Assembly: GCA_030760725.1 (NCBI GenBank)
Contig: JASWHV010000008.1
Span: 35,250,720 to 35,314,719 of the forward strand
Length of the DNA stretch: 64,000 nt
Origin: Neostapfia colusana
Taxonomy: Eukaryota > Streptophyta > Magnoliopsida > Poales > Poaceae
Reading direction: 5' to 3'
Numbering within the stretch: the first letter of the stretch is position 1; every line of letters begins with the position of its first letter. This document shows, piece after piece, positions 42,701-54,575 of this stretch. The position numbers were made by a program, and so were the translations under genes. The notes beneath the pieces were generated by a model. It was not told the DNA's origin and searched no databases. It saw nothing but the letters and a program-made list of their open reading frames with translations.

Positions 42701-44184
42701 GACGTCGCCCTGACGCCCTAAGCCTTCCAAGCTTCGGTTTCCATGCTCTAGAGCACCGGCGGATGCTAGGGAACATTGACATGGGAATGAAACAGCTCGG
42801 AAACGGCTCTAAATTAGGGTTCACCGTGTGCCCGACGTGTTCTACCAAAACTGCCGTCGGCAAGATTGAAATTGCGCCGTGCACAGTGTGTTTCTAGCTA
42901 GGTTTCAAAAGGGAAGTGGTTGCTAAGCAAGTCTACGTCCCGTGTGTGCAATTTGCAACACTCAAAACGACTATAACGTGAGAATTTTACGAATTCATAC
43001 CCGCGGGTCCAATTGCACCGGCCGGAGTGGAATCCTGAAATTCGTCGGCGAGAGGCGAAGACACGCGCTGTGCTTCGGATGGAAGCTGCAGGGAACTCTT
43101 GTGCGTCCAGGGGTCCTCTTGCTTGGTCGTGAAAATTGCTCTGGGGAGCTGGCCACGGGAGCACCTTATCGCCGTGGTGTTCGGCCGCCGCGGGAACGGG
43201 GTGTTCTCTGTGTAGAGGGCACGGACACACTCGGTGATGGCTCGAGGAGGTCGTGGGGAGGATTGTGGTGTTGTTTGGACAATCAGCTGAGGCTCGCATG
43301 CGAGCTGATGGTGCGACTGATCGATTGGAGCGCGGCGGCAGAGCTCGGTCTGTTTTCTCGCGTGAGGCGGAGAACAGGGCTGAGGCTTCGGTGATGAGGC
43401 AAAGGGAAGCATGGGAGAAGGTATAAGACGGCCGGGCAGCTCTCCAGCGCGATGGGGATCAACAGGAGGTGGCTGCCGGCTGCCCCTCGGTGTCACTCGC
43501 AGAGGAGTCGGCTCTGTCCGAGTTACTTCGCGTAGGAGGTAAACAAACAGAGACTGTGTGCTTCACTGAAGATCTTTTGCAAATTTTCAGTTCCATCACG
43601 GACATGTGGGTCCCACAGTTTAGTCCCTCCTTATCCCTCTAAATTATCTCCCAAAGTTTGAATATGAGGGAATTCAATTGTGGGAGTTTAAATCTGAGAG
43701 GCATTTGGACAATTGGGAAAGTTTCATCCAAATTCAAACATGCATTTGAATTCTTTCTTATTTAAAGTCCATTTTGGAAAATGGGTTGCAAATCATTTCC
43801 ATAACTCATGAAACTTTGCACACCCCCTAATTTGGACCCAAGGAATTCAAATATGAAATCTGATTTTTATTTTGGCTGGTGCAAATGAGATTTGTAGCAC
43901 AACAGTTTTGAAATTCATAGTGTTGCTCTCATTTGAATTTTGAGTTGAACAAGTTTGTTCCAAATCTGACTTTAGTTTTCTCACACATATGGGAACTTTC
44001 CATCTTGGTTTTAGACCCCCCTTGGGTTCCAAGTTTTCAAACAAACATTTGAACTTGTGTGAAGAAAACCCTCATGTGTATTATCACATGTGGAAAAGTT
44101 TTAACATGTCCCAAATTTCATACATATGAAACCAACTTTTGCAAACAAGTGTTTCCTTGTATTCACATTTTTAGGACCTTTACA
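39795..44184 (-). repeat. 3' LTR of Tekay element J (4.39 kb)
   Basis: On the + strand it starts TGACGCGGCCCGAAGCC and ends GGACCTTTACA. It is longer than its partner mainly because of a 41015-41135 SINE-like segment. It contains AT-rich, GC-rich (42360-43500) and again AT-rich zones. Open frames inside occur in both LTR copies but show no domain and are not called as genes. Confidence 0.93.
41015..41135 (+). repeat. Au-like SINE remnant in the left Tekay LTR only
   Basis: Contains GGGTTCGAATCA, close to the pol III B box, then TTCCCCAGACCCCACAACGT, GTGGGAGCTTTCAGCACTGG and a terminal T run, as in the 3' half of the plant Au SINE. The A-box half is missing. The paired LTR has only GGACCCAATCCGAATAAA at this place. 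No target duplication is evident. Confidence 0.65.
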
Positions 44185-44202
44185 TTCCTCCCCCTTAAAA
44201 GG
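44185..44202 (-). other. Polypurine tract of Tekay element J
   Basis: The minus strand reads CCTTTTAAGGGGGAGGAA immediately before the 3' LTR start. Confidence 0.9.
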
Positions 44203-44255
44203 AATCTCGTCCCGAGATTACAAAGGAAGAACGATACGGGAGGTAATTACAAAGT

Positions 44256-46360
44256 TTATGACAAAAGTTCTGGATAGTTCTTGTGGATGTAATCCTCGGT
44301 TTCCCACGTCGCCTCTTCCAGGGTATGATTACTCCACATGACTTTGTAAAATTTCAAAGTCCGGTTCCGGGTGATCCGGATCTTTTCGTCAATAATCTGT
44401 ATAGGTTGCTCGACATAGGTGAGATCCAGCTTCAACTCGTCGATGTCTTCCGTGCGGATGGCAGCGGTAAACTTGAGACACTTCCATAGCTGGGACACGT
44501 GAAATATGTCGTGAATACCGGCAAGGCTTGCCGGTAGTTCCAGCCGGTAGGCAACAGTTCCGTACTTCTCCGTTATGGCAAATGGACCAATGAATCGGGG
44601 AGCAAGTTTCCCCTTGACACCGAACTGATGAATCCCCTTTATTGGAGACACACGAAGATATATGTGCTCTCTGACTTCGAAATGCAGCGGTCGACGCCTT
44701 TGATCCGCGTAGCTTTTCTGACAAGATTGGGCAGCTTTGAGGTTCTCTTTATCATCCGAACTCTCTCTTCGGCTTCATTGACAAGATCAACCCCGAACGT
44801 TACTCGTTCACCGGACTTACACCAGTTCAATGGCGTACGGCACTTCCGGCCATATAGAGCTTCATATGGTGCCATTTTGATGCTCGTCTGATATCCGTTG
44901 TTGTACGAGAACTCCGCCAGCGGTAAGTGATCATCCCAGCTCTTACCGTGGTGGATGGCACATGCTCTTAGCATATCTTCCAGTATTTGATTCACCCTCT
45001 CAGTTTGCCCATCGGTTTGAGGGTGATACGCAGAGCTTCTAATCAACTTTGTCCCCAAGGATGCGTGTAGCTGCTCCCAGAAATGGGCTACGAACAGCGA
45101 TCCTCTATCAGACACAATGGTACGGGGAACTCCATGTAAGCACAAGATCCGTGCTATATATAGCTCCGCATACTGCTTTGCATTATATCTTGTATGCACA
45201 GGGATGAAATGTGCTGATTTGGTTAACCGGTCCACGATTACCCAAATCGAGTCATGGTTGTGGGAGGTCATCGGCAACCCAACGATGAAGTCCATACTCA
45301 AGTCTTCCCACTTCCATGCCGGTACTTGCAATGGCTGCAACAGGCCTGCCTTCTTCACATGGTCGGCCTTGACTCTTCGACACGTATCACATTCTGAAAC
45401 GTACTTTGCAACTTCACGTTTCATACGTGTCCACCAAAACTTCTTCCGGAGATCTTGGTACATTTTATTACTGCCCGGATGAATGGAAAATTTGGACAAA
45501 TGAGCTTCATCCAAAATTTTTTTCGTAGTCCCATATCCCGGGGTACTATAATCCGGTAGTTGAACCACAACGTACCTTCATCGTCCTTCCGGAAGCATTT
45601 CATTTCTCCGTTGTCTATTCTTCGCCGTATGTAAAACATACCCTTGTCTTTTCGTTGAGCTTCAATGATCTCCTCTCGGATGGTAGGAATGAGAGCGAGA
45701 TTATAGAGAGCTCCATATGGGATGACATGGATGCTTGGTTCTTCATCATCCATTTCAGCAATAGTTAGGTGATGGATATGCGCCTTACGACTGAGCGCAT
45801 CGGCGACCACATTCGCCTTTTCTGGATGATAATGAATCTCAAGTTCATAGTCTTTAATGAGCTCTAGCCATCTTCGTTGCCTCATGTTCAATTCTTTTTG
45901 AGTGAAGATGTACTTCAAGCTCTTGTGGTCGGTGTAGAGGTGTACAAGATTTCCGAGCAAGTAATGCCTCCACATCTTCAAGGCAAGGACCACGGCAGCT
46001 AACTCAAGATCATGAGTTGGATAATGCCGCTCATGATTTCTGAGTTGACGAGATCCATAAGCGACCACTCGTCTTTCTTGCATCAGCACGCAGCCAAGAC
46101 CAATGCCAGATGCATCGCAATAAACGTCGAATGGCTTTGTCGTATCCGGCTGAGCAAGAACTGGGGCTGTTGTGAGATGCTTCACTAAAGTCTTGAAAGC
46201 TTGTTCACACGCAGCACTCCACACAAATCTGATATTCTTCTTTAATAATTCCGTCATCAGGTTTAGCAATCTTGGAGAAACCCGGAATGAACCTCCGGTA
46301 CTAACCTGCTAAACCAAGGAAGCTTCGGATTTCATGTACTGACTTTGGTGACTCCCATTT
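44256..46360 (-). pseudogene. pol: RNase H, integrase and chromodomain of Tekay element J
   Basis: RNase H frame (46269-45421): YCDASGIGLGCVLMQERR, YPTHDLELAAVVLALKMWRH and YHPEKANVVADALSRK. Integrase frame (45568-44639): HPGSNKMYQDLR, CDTCRRVKADH, MDFIVGLP, TIVSDRGSLF and GQTERVNQILEDM, so the zinc ligands and the D, D, E triad are all present. Last frame (44651-44256): FGVKGKLAPRFIGPF, then a chromodomain-like C-terminus (PIQIIDEKIRITRNRTL, YKVMWSNHTLEEATWE), which may steer integration to marked chromatin. Frame changes at about 46300, 45500 and 44680 separate the parts. Confidence 0.9.
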
Positions 46361-48748
46361 CTATACTTGGATAATCTTACTCGGATCTACAGTGATGCCC
46401 TCCGCTGAAATGATGTGTCCGAGAAAAGATACTTGATTAATCCAGAATTCACACTTGCTGAATTTTGCATATAGCTGATGACCTCGCAATCTTTGTAGCA
46501 CAATATGCAGATGTTCGGCATGTTCTTCCTCTGACTTGGAGTACACCAAGATATCATCGATGAAGACAACGACGAATTTATCCAACTCCGGCATGAACAC
46601 TGAATTCATCAGGTACATATAGTGCGCCGGGGCGTTGGTCAAACCAAAAGACATAACGAGATACTCATACAGCCCGTATCTCGTTGAGAATGCCGTCTTC
46701 GGAATATCTTCTGCCCGGATTTTAATCTTGTGATGTCCGGACCGAAGATCCATCTTTGAAAATACATTCACACCCACTAATTGATCGAAGAGCATATCAA
46801 TGCGAGGTAGTGGATACTTGTTCTTGATGGTAACGGCGTTTAGAGGACGATAATCAACACAAAGCCATATTGTTCCGTCCTTCTTCTTGACAAACAATGC
46901 TGAACAACCCCAAGGTGATGAACTTGGTCGTATAAAGCCCTTGCTCATTAGGTCATTCAGTTGTGTCTTTAATTCTGCCAGTTCATTGGGTGCCATCTTG
47001 TACGGTCTTCGTGATATCGGTGTTGATCCCGGTATGAGTTCAATCTTGAACTCAACGTCTCGCTCGGGCGGCATGCCCAGTAAATCATCGGGAAATACAT
47101 CCGGATACTCACGTACCACCGGAATGTCCTCTATATTAACAGCTTCCGTGTGGTTTACTGTTGCAATCTGTTGCCGTCTGGCACCCAGAATTAATATATG
47201 AAGACCGTGCTGTGGGGAGTGGAGCTCAACGGTCCTAGAGCTGATGTTAAGAACCGCTCTGTGGTAATTCAACCACAACATCCCCAAAATGATGTCGATC
47301 CTCAGACCCTCAAGAATAATGAGAGTCGTAGGGTATATTCTACCCCCCAAACAAAGAGGTGCTCGGGAGACAACCTCGCTTGCGGTACTGCTGCCCCCGG
47401 GCGAAGATATGAGGTATTGCCTCTTTGTATAAACTGTTTGGAGCTGATGTTGAGCCACAAAAGATTGGCTAATGAAGTTGTGTGTGGCACCGGAATCAAA
47501 TAGAATCAAAACCGGTAGCTGATTCAGAGAAAAGATCCCTGCTAAAGCAGCTTCTCCTTCCGGAACATCGTCAATCACAGTATAGTGAATGTTGCCCCTT
47601 ATCTGCCCTCCTATCTGCAGATTGAGGTACAGGTCGCATTGTTGTAAATATGATGACCCGCAGCCTCTAGTTCCCTTGGTACAATATCTAGCATAATGGC
47701 CCATACTCCTACAAGTGAAACACGGATGTCTTTCCGGTTCTTCGTTGACTTGCGGTGGGATGCTAGGTACACATGGCTGCAGCTATGGAGCACAAACCAC
47801 CGTCTGATGCTGCGGCTGTGGAGGTGGTGCAAGTTGTAGAACTTGACCAGTAATCAATGTCTGAGGAGTTGATCGTACAGGTGGCCTCCATCTTTCACCG
47901 GGTGGCGTTCGATACACCAAACGGTACTTTCGAGGCACATAACTTGTGCTAGCCTGCTCAATCTCACTCATCTTTCTCTTCTCAGCTTGCCACTCAAGTG
48001 TCGGCTTCTCTGGGATGAAAGCCGCATCGACCATGTCGTTGTAACTGCCGTTATTGTGCACGGCCAACTTCTCCTGTAATATGGCAGTCAGGCCATGGAA
48101 GAATAGATCACACCGTGCCTCTTCTTTCGCCACATATTCGGGAGCATATTGGGCCAAAAGGTTAAACCTTCTGACATACTCGAGGACACTCATGTCCCCT
48201 TGCTTCAAGCCCAAAAATTCCTCCCGCTTTGCCTTGATAATACCTAGTGGTATATGACGAGTACGAAAGGCTTCACAAAACTCACTCCATGGCACTTGAT
48301 GGTCCTACGGAATGGTGGCGAGATGATCAACCCACCAGTTTCCGGCAGCTCCATGGAGTTGCTGAGCGGCAAACTTGGTCTTCTGCACTTCATCACACTC
48401 GAATACTCCAAATTTTCACTCCATGACATGAAGCCATTGTTCTGCTTCCACAGGTTCGGTGGCTTCAGTAAAGATAGGCGGTTGAGTAACCAAGAAATCC
48501 AGATAAGCGTTCTGAGGTAGAACGACTTGTTGCGTGTTCTGGAGTACGCCTTGCTGTACAAAAGCTTGGAGTAATCGTGTGTGTTCTTGCGTTGTATCTT
48601 GTAGTAGCCTAGTGTTCTCTTGGTTAGACTCGACGACTCGAGTCATAAGATCCATCCATCCCCTGGATGGTGGTTCCGACGGTGGAATAGAAGCATCACC
48701 GCCTCGATGAGAACTCCCGGCCCTACTCCTAGAGCGAGTACGAACCAT
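46361..48748 (-). pseudogene. gag-pol: gag-protease-RT of Tekay element J, one frame with three stops
   Basis: The start MVRTRSRSRAGSS at 48748 is preferred to an upstream ATG because it begins the basic gag N-terminus. Gag core: VEAEQWLHVME, then WWVDHLA and EFLGLKQGDMSVLEYVRRF. The zinc knuckle CFTCRSMGHYARYC lies near 47720. Protease LILFDSGATHNFIS (47515). RT has PLPRIDMLFDQLVG, FGLTNAPAHYMYLMN and FIDDILVYSK, with the catalytic Asp pair intact (about 46560). In-frame stops occur at about 48416, 48305 and 47783; otherwise the frame is unbroken to 46361, where it ends before the RNase H frame. Confidence 0.9.
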
Positions 48749-50277
48749 ACTGCAAAAATGTAGTTGAGAAGAGTTAAACAAGAACTCAGCAGTGTGTGAG
48801 ACTAATTAAAACATGAATATGTCAAAACTTTATGAAAGCAGTAACAAAATCCATGTTTACACAACTCCTTAGTAGGCATAGCTATCCAGCCTATCTGTAC
48901 AGAACAGACCTTTATGCACTATCTCCAGATTTTGATCTAGTTAAAAGCATTTTAATAACTCAAGTTGAATACAAAAGTTATAGTTAACTTCAGTATCTTT
49001 CCAACGAGTACTCATATGCTTTTAGATCATCTCCGGATTAAAAGTTATGATTTTACAAAGTTGACAGAATTCCTGGATAAAATTTGCCAGCACCTCCTTT
49101 GTACGTGGCTGATTTTATCACAGTTGTATATGTAAATACAATAAGAACCTGAACAAACTTTGAACTAAAAACATGTGTCACAATTCATAACCTTTCCAAC
49201 GGTGTATCATATGTTTCTTAAGGATTTTTCTACAGAATGTTATGGCTTAAAAAACAGAAAGGTCCAGAGAGGTTTTCCTGCTGTCCTGGTTCTGGACAGT
49301 TTACCTTCTTCTGAACTTTCTACCCATTTAGCTTGTGATTTTGCTCTGGAGGTCTACAAAGAAGTTGTAGTTCACTTGAAAATCTTTTCATAACTGTATC
49401 ATACACCTTGATTTGGTCAATATACTCAGAGTTATGCTCTGTTAAAGTCCATCAAGAATTCCTGCCAAAAACAGAGCACTCTGTTTTTGAAACCTTTGAA
49501 GCCTAGTCCTTCTCTCATTTGAATCTTATCTCAAAATAAGAGTTCAATAACTAATATTTGTTTCAAACTTCCATTTTTAGTTGAAAGTTAGTTCATGTGT
49601 CATCTCTTCAAAGGAAAAGAGTTATAAAGTTTAGTACGGCGTCGATGCACCGTAAGAAGCATGTCGGTACTACGTAGCCTCACCAAAAGAAAATCCTAAC
49701 CGGATTATACCATCATAAATGTATCTTAGGTGGCACTAAAATGGTAACTCGCAAACGTGTACTATTCGTACTACGGTTTCGTGGTTAATCCTGCATAAGT
49801 CACACTCAATCGTCAGGTCCGGCTGCACACCGAACCCGGTATTCATACAGTTCTTACACCCGTCCGTCATCACTCGCACAGGTGTTCTCAAGCCAAACAC
49901 GCCTTGAGCTACATGTTCACGTTACTAACCACGTGACGGGGTTTCCCAAACTGGCCCATAGCACGCCAGGGAAGGGCGTTGTTCGAGTACCCCAAACGAC
50001 ATGAAGAGTCGTAGAGGATACCAAAGCGGGTCGGGTTACCTGCCACCCGTGGGGCTCCACCCTTCAGCTTGTGCGCACTGGTGGACAGCGCTTACGTGCA
50101 CCCCCCAAGACATAACTCGTCCCGAGATGCACGATTTTCTGACATAACAAATAAGTTAGTTTGCCACCTTCATAATAAGCTAATAGTAATCCTTATGTGG
50201 GCCTAGTACCGTATCCTCACCGTAACCTAAATTTTTGTCGTAATACAATCCTTATTCCGTGCGCTATTACCAATGCG
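48749..50277 (-). other. Leader of Tekay element J between primer-binding site and gag
   Basis: About 1.5 kb, AT-rich near gag and GC-richer towards the LTR, without a credible ORF. A long untranslated leader of this kind would need splicing, reinitiation or an internal entry mechanism; none can be identified by eye. Confidence 0.6.
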
Positions 50278-50289
50278 GCTCTGAGACCA
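50278..50289 (-). other. Primer-binding site of Tekay element J (tRNA-Met type, one change)
   Basis: The minus strand reads TGGTCTCAGAGC, one base different from TGGTATCAGAGC, three bases from the LTR end. Confidence 0.85.
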
Positions 50290-50292
50290 TGC

Positions 50293-53200
50293 TGACGCAG
50301 CCCAAAGCCGCCCGTTTAGTCACGGGGACGGGGCACTTTCCCGGGAATCGCATTGGGTGGTGCTGTGTTGTGCGGCACCCAACAGCACACATACAAGGAA
50401 CAATGTATTACATAAAACAATAGAGGAAGCTTACAAATTTTTCTTTGCAAATAATTTACATCAAATAGCTACAGCGGAAGTCTATAACAACTCACGTCGA
50501 ATAACTAAGAGCACTAGAGATGAAGTCCAGCCCGCGGACTCCTCTCGCTAGCAACACGAAGACAAGCAGCAGCGGCTGGGTTCTCCATGTGTTACCTGAC
50601 TCGGAAGTCTCCGAGTCTCACTGGACAACCTCCATCTTAGCATCGATGTTAACCTGCAAAACCACTTATATAGCAAGCATGAGCACATAGGCTCAGCAAG
50701 ACTGATCCGTCTCTCCTAAACCAGAAACTCTACATGCACGACGGTTGCAATTGGGTTAGCTAGATTGGCATAAAGGACTCGCCTAAAGTTGATCCTTAAC
50801 TTTCAGATTTTAAGCCTCATTGTGCAGACCTTGAGCCGAAAAGCATCGCAACTCCACAATCAAACAAGAAACGCTTTGTTGCGATTCTCCTTGCACAAAG
50901 TGAAAGTAAAGTTTAATGAGCCTATCTCTAATTCAATCATGGTTGCAGTACAAGTTACAGTACAGCCTTATCAAGTTCAAAAGATAACCAGTTCCAGTTG
51001 TTACTACGTCAAGACGCAGTGGGCAAGTATGCTCACATGACCACGAGCGATGGTGATTCGAATCAGTACACGCCTGGACTACACGACACGTACACCCGTA
51101 CTCCGAGTTGCCGGCAGCAACCTCGACTGACGTTGTACGCGGCCACCTTTCCCAAGATCTTCCACATTGGACGCAGTCCAACTGCCCCGAGTACGCAAGC
51201 TCCCTCAAGGTACATACCCGCAGTGGTATGTTCTTAAGCGAGTTACCTCCTGCTACCCTGACACCGAAAGCCTAAGGCAGTTGGAAAAGTTCCACCATGG
51301 ATCTCCCACGGTACATCAGTTTCCTAGGTCCCATATTGCCATTATGTGCCTGGTACACAACTCAAACTCGTCCAACAGGGCCAAGCATGGACGGGCCTTA
51401 ACCGACACAGGCAGGGCTATGCACGCACGATCCGCAACCTGCTGCATCTAAACCTCCCTGCCCGGTCTCCATTTCTTATGTGTGAACTTTCCTCATCTTT
51501 TCTATTTTGGACCCAATCCGAATAAACCAGCCCTACACTCACGAGTAGATTCCAACTACTCGACTTCTACCAGACCTTTCCTACTAACATTAGCGTAGCC
51601 AAATCCACTCGAGGAGGTGCTATTCTACCCTTTCTCTCTTAGGTATTTCTGGTCATGCAAGTGGGGTTTTCAATATCAACTAGACTTAATGCAATCAACG
51701 ATGCAAAGCTATGATCTCTAAAAATGAAAATGCTTTATAAAACTGTTCAAATGCAAACCGGGGCTTGCCTGTTTTGTAGGTGACTAAGATACAATAAGTT
51801 AGTGACGATCACTTGGAGCTTGATAACTCGCTTACCTCCCTCCTTGATCTTCACTTCAAGTCCTTCTCACATTCTTCACGTAGATGCTACACGATTTGTT
51901 CATGTATGTGTATTTAATTGAAAAGCTATTGATAATAAGATCTAATGACAGTTTTAAAACTGGAACTCTGTTTAAGAATTTAAAATGACACTGGTGCTAG
52001 TGGTTTGGGTTGGGTTTAAACACTATGATCAAATGTTGAGTGCTTCTCCCACTTAAGTGTTGATCACCTTAAGAGGTTACACATGACAGTGGTGATCCAG
52101 AGCTCCAATGGAGCTGAAAATTTTCATGAGAGTTCCTTATCACAAGACAGTTATCTGGACCAAACATTAGCACTTTTCAGTGAGTGGTTTATCCAGAACA
52201 ATATTCTAAGCAATTAAGCAAAGAAGAATTAATTCTGAGGTAATACCCATGTTCATGTCAAACTCAGTGAACCACAATTTCAATTATAGTTCATAGAGCT
52301 TGCATGAATTATCCTAGGATTTTTGGAGCTAAGAATTGCCCAGAACTGAATTTACAAGTTTTGGAAAATTCTCTGAAAATGTTTCTGTATTCAATTGAAC
52401 ACGGTAACTTATAATCTGAATTACCCTGATCAAATCAACTCCAAATGAGCTGAAACTTTTACAGGAGCCTAATAACAACCTAAAAAATATTCTGGTAAAA
52501 TTTGAGGATTTTTGTAGAAACCAAACTCCCTCAAAAATTCTTTTTCTGAAAAGCTTTAAAGAATTTTCCAGAATTAAATAAAGACTTTCATACAAATTGG
52601 GTTGCATATTTTATAGAGTTTGTCAATCTGAGTCTAACCCAATTTGAATCACTAAATTTGGAGGTTCCTAGCAAAAGTTATGCTCTTCTAAAGTTTGGGG
52701 GAAAATCTGGGATTTGAATAAATCCGGGAAAAAGTTTAACTGACGGTGGGACCAGGGAACACGTGTCTGCTGCCGGGAGAGTGCCACACTGGGTCACAGG
52801 ATTGTTTCCCGTGCTGTCACAGTCGATCCGGCGCCACAGAGTATCCAGCCCCTCTCTCCCGAGTCACTGACATGCGGCCCCGGTGAGGTCATCTTCAACC
52901 TCTCGCTCCCGCGCGCCCCGCCGCCGGAGTTCGCTGGAGACCCTCTGAAATCGGTCGCCCAGCCATCTCAAATGCTCAAACTCGCCGCTAGCCCCTAATA
53001 CAACGTGAGGAATACGCTGGTGTGGTTTTCCCGAGCTGGCAGGGCCCCCAAACTAGCCCGCGACGGCGCAACGGCTCGGATGAAGTCCGGCGACGTCGCC
53101 CCGACGCCCTAAGCCTTCCAAGCTTCGGTTTCCAAGCTCTAGAGCACCGGCGGACGCTAGGGAACATCAACATGGGAATGAAACAGCTCGGAAACGGCTC

Positions 53201-54575
53201 TAAATTAGGGTTCACCGTGTGCCCGACGTGTTCTACCAAAACTGCCGTCGACAATATTGAAATTGCGCCGTGCACAGTGTGTTTCTAGCTAGGTTTCAAA
53301 AGGGAAGTGGTTGCTAAGCAAGTCTATGTCCCTTGTGTGCAATTTGCAACGCTCAAAACGACTATAACGTGAGAATTTTACGAATTCATACCCGCGGGTC
53401 CAATTGCACCGGCCGGAGTGGAATCCTGAAATTCGTCGGCAAGAGGCAAAGACACGCGCTGTGCTTCGGATGGAAGCTGCAGGGAACTCTTGCGCGTCCA
53501 GGGGTCCTCTTGCTTGGTCGTGAAAATTGCTCTGGGGAGCTGGCCACGGGAGCACCTCGTCGCCGTGGTGTTCGGCCGCCGCGGGAACGGGGTGTTCTCG
53601 GTGTAAAGGGCACGAACACACTCGGTGATGGCTCGAGGAGGTCGTGGGGAGGATTGTGGTGTTGTTTGGCCGATCAGCTGAGGCTTGCACGCGAGCTGTT
53701 AGTGCGACTGATCGATTGGAGCGCGGCGGCAGCGCTTGGTCTGTTTTCTCGCACGAGGCGGAGAACAGGGCTGAGGCTTCGGTGATGAGGCAAAAGGAAG
53801 CACGGGAGAAGGTATAAGATGGCCGGGCAGCTCTCCAGCATGACGGGGATCAACAGGAGGTGGCTTCCGGCTGCCCCTCGGTGTCACTCGCAGAGGAGTC
53901 GGCTCTGTCCGAGTTACTTCGCGTAGGAGGTAAACAAACAGAGACTGTGTGCTTCACTGAAGATCTTTTGCAAATTTTCAGTTCCATCACTGACATGTGG
54001 GTCCCACAGTTCAGTCCCTCCTTATCCCTCTAAATTATCTCCCAAAGTTTGAACATGAGGGAATTTAATTGTGGGAGTTTAAATCTGAGAGGCATTTGGA
54101 CAATTGGGCAAGTTTCATCCAAATTCAAACATGCATATGAATTCTTTGTTATTTAAAGTCCATTTTGGAAAATGGGCTGCAAATCATTTCCATAAATCAT
54201 GAAACTTTGCACACCCCCTAATTTGGACCCAAGGAATTCAAATATGAAATATGATTTTTATTTTGGCCGGTGCAAATGAGATTTGTAGCACAACAGTTTT
54301 GAAATTCATAGTGTTGCTCTCATTTGAATTTTGAGTTGAACAAGTTTTTTCCAAATCTGACTTTAGTTTTCTCACACATATGGGAACTTTCCATCTTGGT
54401 TTTAGACCCCCCTTGGGTTCCAAGTTTTCAAACAAACATTTGAACTTCTGTGAAGAAAACCCTCATGTGTGTTATCACATGTGGAAAAGTTTAAACATGT
54501 CCCAAATTTCATACATATGAAACCAACTTTTGCAAACAAGTGTTTCTTTGTATTCACATTTTTGGGACCTTTACA
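50293..54575 (-). repeat. 5' LTR of Tekay element J (4.28 kb)
   Basis: TGACGCAGCCCAAAGCC to GGACCTTTACA on the + strand. Similar along its full length to 39795-44184, with scattered substitutions and lacking the SINE-like segment. The GTATG duplication follows at 54576. Confidence 0.94.

Larger units (their letters stand above)
39795..54575 (-). mobile_element. Tekay/Del-type chromovirus J, complete with both LTRs (14.8 kb)
   Basis: Left LTR 39795-44184, right LTR 50293-54575, perfect 5-bp target duplication GTATG on both sides (39790-39794 and 54576-54580). On the minus strand the order is 5' LTR, PBS, about 1.5-kb leader, gag, protease, RT, RNase H, integrase, chromodomain, PPT, 3' LTR. 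LTRs of over 4 kb and a C-terminal chromodomain fit the Tekay/Del clade. gag-pol has three stops in its first frame and three frame changes later, so this copy is defective. LTR pairs remain visibly very similar, implying a recent insertion compared with the left-hand layers. Confidence 0.95.

Noticed and set aside
42597..43496. ORFs of 90-170 codons conserved between 42597-43496 and 52988-53887
   Set aside because: Conservation is explained by the two copies being LTRs of one element; no domain, and frames are open on both strands because of GC richness.
54469..54575. Upstream ATG giving a longer TNP2 frame
   Set aside because: This ATG lies inside the Tekay LTR. The true upstream coding sequence is at 39473-39794.
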